32,761 nt of DNA. It comes from Microvirga sesbaniae (GTDB lineage Bacteria > Pseudomonadota > Alphaproteobacteria > Rhizobiales > Beijerinckiaceae). How positions within the stretch are numbered: the first letter of the stretch is position 1; each line of letters opens with the position of its first letter. The DNA lies in assembly GCF_025460805.1 (NCBI RefSeq), contig NZ_JAMXFJ010000045.1:1-32761 (forward strand), read 5' to 3'. The notes beneath the pieces are model-generated. The model worked only from the letters and a program-made list of their open reading frames with translations. It ran no database searches and was not told the DNA's origin. The position numbers were made by a program, and so were the translations under genes. Of the stretch, positions 30,448 to 32,761 are shown one piece after another.

Positions 30448-31523
30448 TCGAGATATCGTGCCAGCAGGAGGAGTCCGAGGATGCCGAACACGGTGAATAC
30501 CATACCGACGATGGGCGGACTAGCGGACGACTTCACGGCCGCGAGCGTCATCGTGACCTCCCCGAAGGCGCTCAGGATGGACCCGACGGCGAAGACCGGC
30601 AGGGCGTTGCGTCCGAGACGGCTCAACTCGGTGCCGAAGACAGTTCCTTGCAACGCCTCACCGAGGCGAAGCTGCGTCACCACATAGGCCAGGGCGAGGA
30701 AGTGGATCAGACGGCCCAGACCAAGATCACTCTTGATGATGTCGATATTGACGATGGCGCTCCAGAGCAGGTTCGGCGCCAATCCGAACGCATTCGTCAT
30801 GGTAACCAGGGAGGCGACCAGGATCGCGATCGAGGCCAGAAATGCCGGACGCCAGTAGGGCACTCGCTTTTCCGACAGCAAGGCTCCCGTGAAAATCCCC
30901 AAGGTGAAAAGGAGCTGCCAGGCGAAGGGATTGAAGAACCACCTCCCCGGCTCGGGCCAGCTCGGCAGTGCGAGGACGTCGGCCCGCGCCAGCGCGTAGA
31001 GGCTGAGGGACACGACAGCGGCCAAGACGACGTGAATGCGCATCAGGACCATGGCCACCGGCGCCCAGAGCATGAGGGCGATGTAGAGCGGAAGGATGTT
31101 GAAGTAGCCGAGCTGGTGGCCGAGCAGGAGAACCCCCGTGACGCCGCGTGCCGTGTCGTCGAACACTGCGCCGCGGCCATGGGCCTCGAGCAAGCCGACA
31201 TCGTCGCTGAGCACATAGCCGACGGAGAACAGCGCGATGGCGATCCCGGTCATGACGAGGTGCGTGCGATAGAGTTCGAACGAGCGTCGGACGCACCGCC
31301 GGGCCATGCCGAGAATCCCGCTCTGCGGCAGTTTCGGATAATACACGAGGGCAACGGACAGGCCGGAAATGAAGACGAAGGCTTCCGCCGCGTCGGAGAA
31401 ACCGTAATTGCGCGGGGTCAGGTGCTCGAGAACATTGCCCGGAACGTGATTCACGAAGATGATGACGAGGACGAGCCCACGCCAGAAATCGATCACGGTA
31501 TTGCGGCCTCTCGAGGCGTGCAT
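30357..31523 (-). CDS. opgC: OpgC-family membrane acyltransferase
   Basis: A 388-aa polytopic protein with about ten hydrophobic segments. The start MHASRGRNTVIDFWRGLVLV has the DFWRG motif (12-16) and the histidine in VNHVPGN (His26), both typical of OpgC, which adds succinyl groups to osmoregulated periplasmic glucans in the inner membrane. The C-terminal part is hydrophobic and ends in a basic tail. I choose the ATG at 31521-31523 over a TTG at 31574, because the conserved N-terminus begins there. It overlaps the SGNH hydrolase by 91 bases. The biosynthetic opgG/opgH genes are not in the window, so its acceptor is unconfirmed. Confidence 0.82.
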   Translation of the reverse strand: MHASRGRNTVIDFWRGLVLVIIFVNHVPGNVLEHLTPRNYGFSDAAEAFVFISGLSVALVYYPKLPQSGILGMARRCVRRSFELYRTHLVMTGIAIALFSVGYVLSDDVGLLEAHGRGAVFDDTARGVTGVLLLGHQLGYFNILPLYIALMLWAPVAMVLMRIHVVLAAVVSLSLYALARADVLALPSWPEPGRWFFNPFAWQLLFTLGIFTGALLSEKRVPYWRPAFLASIAILVASLVTMTNAFGLAPNLLWSAIVNIDIIKSDLGLGRLIHFLALAYVVTQLRLGEALQGTVFGTELSRLGRNALPVFAVGSILSAFGEVTMTLAAVKSSASPPIVGMVFTVFGILGLLLLARYLEWKKKGSPASGQERTGEIGLVPASSGRPPR

Positions 31524-31680
31524 TCCCAACCCTCGCGGTTCTTCGGATGACGTCAGAATGCCGGAAGACGGCAACGGGGTCCGACGATCGTCATCAACTC
31601 TTCGAGACGGATTCGGCCCTTGAGTCCGTATCCCAATTCAAGCTTGGCGAGGCAAGCGTGACAGAGCAGCGCGCGTGGCC

Positions 31681-31733
31681 TCGCGCATCGTGCGGAAACG
31701 TGGACCCGGTTTTTCGCACGGAACGATGCGCGA
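31681..31733. repeat. 53-bp palindrome related to the GAGCATCG repeat
   Basis: Perfect outer arms TCGCGCATCG/CGATGCGCGA (31681-31690 with 31724-31733), with inner arms TGCGGAAA/TTTTCGCA differing by one G-U pair. In reverse complement its arms GCGCATCG...CGATGCGC and the central GGGTCCAC line up with the 31745-31797 repeat shifted by one base. It is a diverged member of the same family lying next to it. Confidence 0.7.
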
Positions 31734-31744
31734 TTGTAAGGGAT

Positions 31745-31797
31745 GAGCATCGGAACGGATCCCAAAAGTGGGTCCACTTTTGGGTCCGATGCTCTAG
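31745..31797. repeat. 53-bp intergenic palindromic repeat, copy 2
   Basis: GAGCATCGGAACGG... to ...CCGATGCTCTAG aligns with the reverse complement of 14214-14266 with about six mismatches over 53 positions. The sequence CAAAAGTGGG/CCACTTTTG at its centre makes it self-complementary. It can form a hairpin in DNA or RNA. Confidence 0.85.
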
Positions 31798-31875
31798 GCC
31801 GCGCTGCGGGCATGTGTCATGGGGGATGGAGATCGCCCGTCGTCTTGTGAGGGTCGTCGTGGCCCTCACCTGCCG

Positions 31876-32761
31876 TCACAACGGAATATTGTCGTGCTTC
31901 TTCCAGGGGCGCTCGCTCTCCTTGTGGCGGAGCATCGCCAGCGCCCGGGCGATCCGACGGCGCGTGGAATGGGGCATGATCACCTCGTCGATGTAGCCCC
32001 GTTCGGCCGCCACGAAGGGCGACATGAAGCGGTCCTCGTATTCCTTGGTGCGGGCCGCGATCTTGTCTTGGTCGCCGAGATCCTGGCGGAAGATGATCTC
32101 CACCGCTCCCTTGGCGCCCATCACGGCGATCTGCGCGGTCGGCCAGGCGTAGTTGATGTCGCCGCCGATATGCTTCGAGGCCATCACGTCATAGGCGCCG
32201 CCGAAGGCTTTTCGCGTGATCACGGTGACGAGCGGCACGGTCGCCTCGGAATAGGCGAAGAGCAGCTTGGCGCCGTGCTTGATGAGGCCGCCATATTCCT
32301 GCGCGGTGCCCGGCAGGAAGCCCGGCACGTCCTCGAAGGTCACGATCGGGATGTTGAAGGCGTCGCAGAAGCGCACGAAGCGCGCGGCCTTGCGCGAGGC
32401 ATCGGAGTCGAGCACGCCCGCCAGCACCATCGGCTGGTTGGCCACGAAGCCCACGGTGCGCCCTTCCACGCGGCCGAAGCCCGTGATCATGTTCCGGGCA
32501 AAGGATTCCTGGATCTCGAAGAAGTCGCCCTCGTCCACGACCTTCAGGATCAGTTCCTTCATGTCGTATGGCTTGTTCGGGTTGTCCGGGATCAGGGTGT
32601 CGAGGCTGTCGTCGGTGCGGTTGGGATCATCGAAGCTCGGGATCTCCGGCACGCCGTCCTGGTTGCTGGCGGGCAGGAAATCGATGAGGCGGCGCACCTG
32701 CAGAAGCGCCTCGACGTCGTTGTCGTAGGCGCCGTCCGCCACCGAGGACTTGGTGGTGTGC
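31876..32761 (-). CDS. pccB: Propionyl-CoA carboxylase, beta subunit (5' end beyond window)
   Basis: The last 294 residues of the carboxyltransferase subunit of propionyl-CoA carboxylase; the start lies beyond the right edge. It begins HTTKSSVADGAYDND, a typical central segment. It continues with FARNMITGFGRVEGRTVGFVANQP, EDVPGFLPGTAQEYGGLIKHGAKLLFAYSEATVP and RKAFGGAYDVMASKHIGGDINYAWPTAQIAVMGAKGAVEIIF, all conserved in PccB. It ends in RRRIARALAMLRHKESERPWKKHDNIPL, the normal C-terminus. The partner alpha subunit is at 23664-25664 on the same strand. Confidence 0.95.
   Translation of the reverse strand, partial: HTTKSSVADGAYDNDVEALLQVRRLIDFLPASNQDGVPEIPSFDDPNRTDDSLDTLIPDNPNKPYDMKELILKVVDEGDFFEIQESFARNMITGFGRVEGRTVGFVANQPMVLAGVLDSDASRKAARFVRFCDAFNIPIVTFEDVPGFLPGTAQEYGGLIKHGAKLLFAYSEATVPLVTVITRKAFGGAYDVMASKHIGGDINYAWPTAQIAVMGAKGAVEIIFRQDLGDQDKIAARTKEYEDRFMSPFVAAERGYIDEVIMPHSTRRRIARALAMLRHKESERPWKKHDNIPL

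Larger units (their letters stand above)
31524..31875. other. 352-bp region upstream of opgC with palindromic repeats
   Basis: No gene is supported; the open frames here are fragments of the palindromes. It contains two 53-bp palindromes listed separately (31681-31733 and 31745-31797) separated by 11 bases. opgC and its upstream neighbour pccB are both on the minus strand, so the region holds the opgC promoter and pccB 3' untranslated sequence. Confidence 0.6.

Overview
The window is about 66% GC by eye, densely coded and chromosomal in character. It most likely comes from a Hyphomicrobiales (Rhizobiales) alphaproteobacterium close to Microvirga or Methylobacterium. The evidence for this is the alphaproteobacterial initiator tRNA, a Sel1-repeat protein resembling rhizobial ExoR, a separate propionyl-CoA carboxylase of the alpha/beta type, OpgC, a near-consensus CtrA site, and two families of intergenic palindromic repeats that I associate with this group. 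The genus is inferred; no rRNA body is present to confirm it.

Layout. Positions 1-250 hold tRNA-fMet with a terminator, probably the tail of an rRNA operon. Positions 416-2781 hold a small unknown protein (minus) and a tandem HTH/coiled-coil protein (plus). Positions 2886-5056 hold an aldo/keto reductase and an Old Yellow Enzyme-type reductase. Positions 5060-7332 hold a Gly/Ser-rich secreted protein, a DHFR-fold protein, the decayed C-terminus of a ceramidase-like membrane protein, and exonuclease III. Positions 7365-9924 hold an ExoR-like protein overlapping ilvD. Positions 10282-14091 run on the minus strand: a protein-isoaspartate-methyltransferase-like protein, methylcrotonyl-CoA carboxylase beta subunit, a lipoprotein and lipB. 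Then come a palindromic repeat, tRNA-Leu(GAG), mgtE, a GH25 lysozyme-like lipoprotein, isovaleryl-CoA dehydrogenase, a GST, an RraA-family protein and a DUF218 protein (plus strand, to 21099). Positions 21063-23483 hold short housekeeping and unknown genes: DUF3253, DUF599, rhodanese, acylphosphatase and a gamma-glutamylcyclotransferase-like protein. Positions 23664-25664 hold pccA. Positions 26512-28198 hold a ring-cleaving dioxygenase/hydrolase pair resembling MhqO/MhqD. Positions 28405-31523 hold a PLP enzyme of the cysteine synthase fold, an SGNH hydrolase and OpgC. The window ends inside pccB.

How the genes work together. Leucine and propionate catabolism recurs: isovaleryl-CoA dehydrogenase and the methylcrotonyl-CoA carboxylase beta subunit act in consecutive steps of leucine breakdown, while pccA and pccB encode the two subunits of propionyl-CoA carboxylase. 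They are scattered over 20 kb rather than in one operon. ilvD opposes them as branched-chain amino acid synthesis. A second theme is redox and electrophile handling (AKR, OYE, GST, the MhqO/MhqD-like pair, exonuclease III). A third is the envelope (ExoR-like, lysozyme, OpgC, SGNH hydrolase, lipoproteins).

I see no insertion sequence, prophage, CRISPR array or toxin-antitoxin pair. The region looks like core chromosome. The more unusual signals are the broken ceramidase remnant, the overlapping gene pairs, the palindromic repeats, and the HTH/coiled-coil protein.
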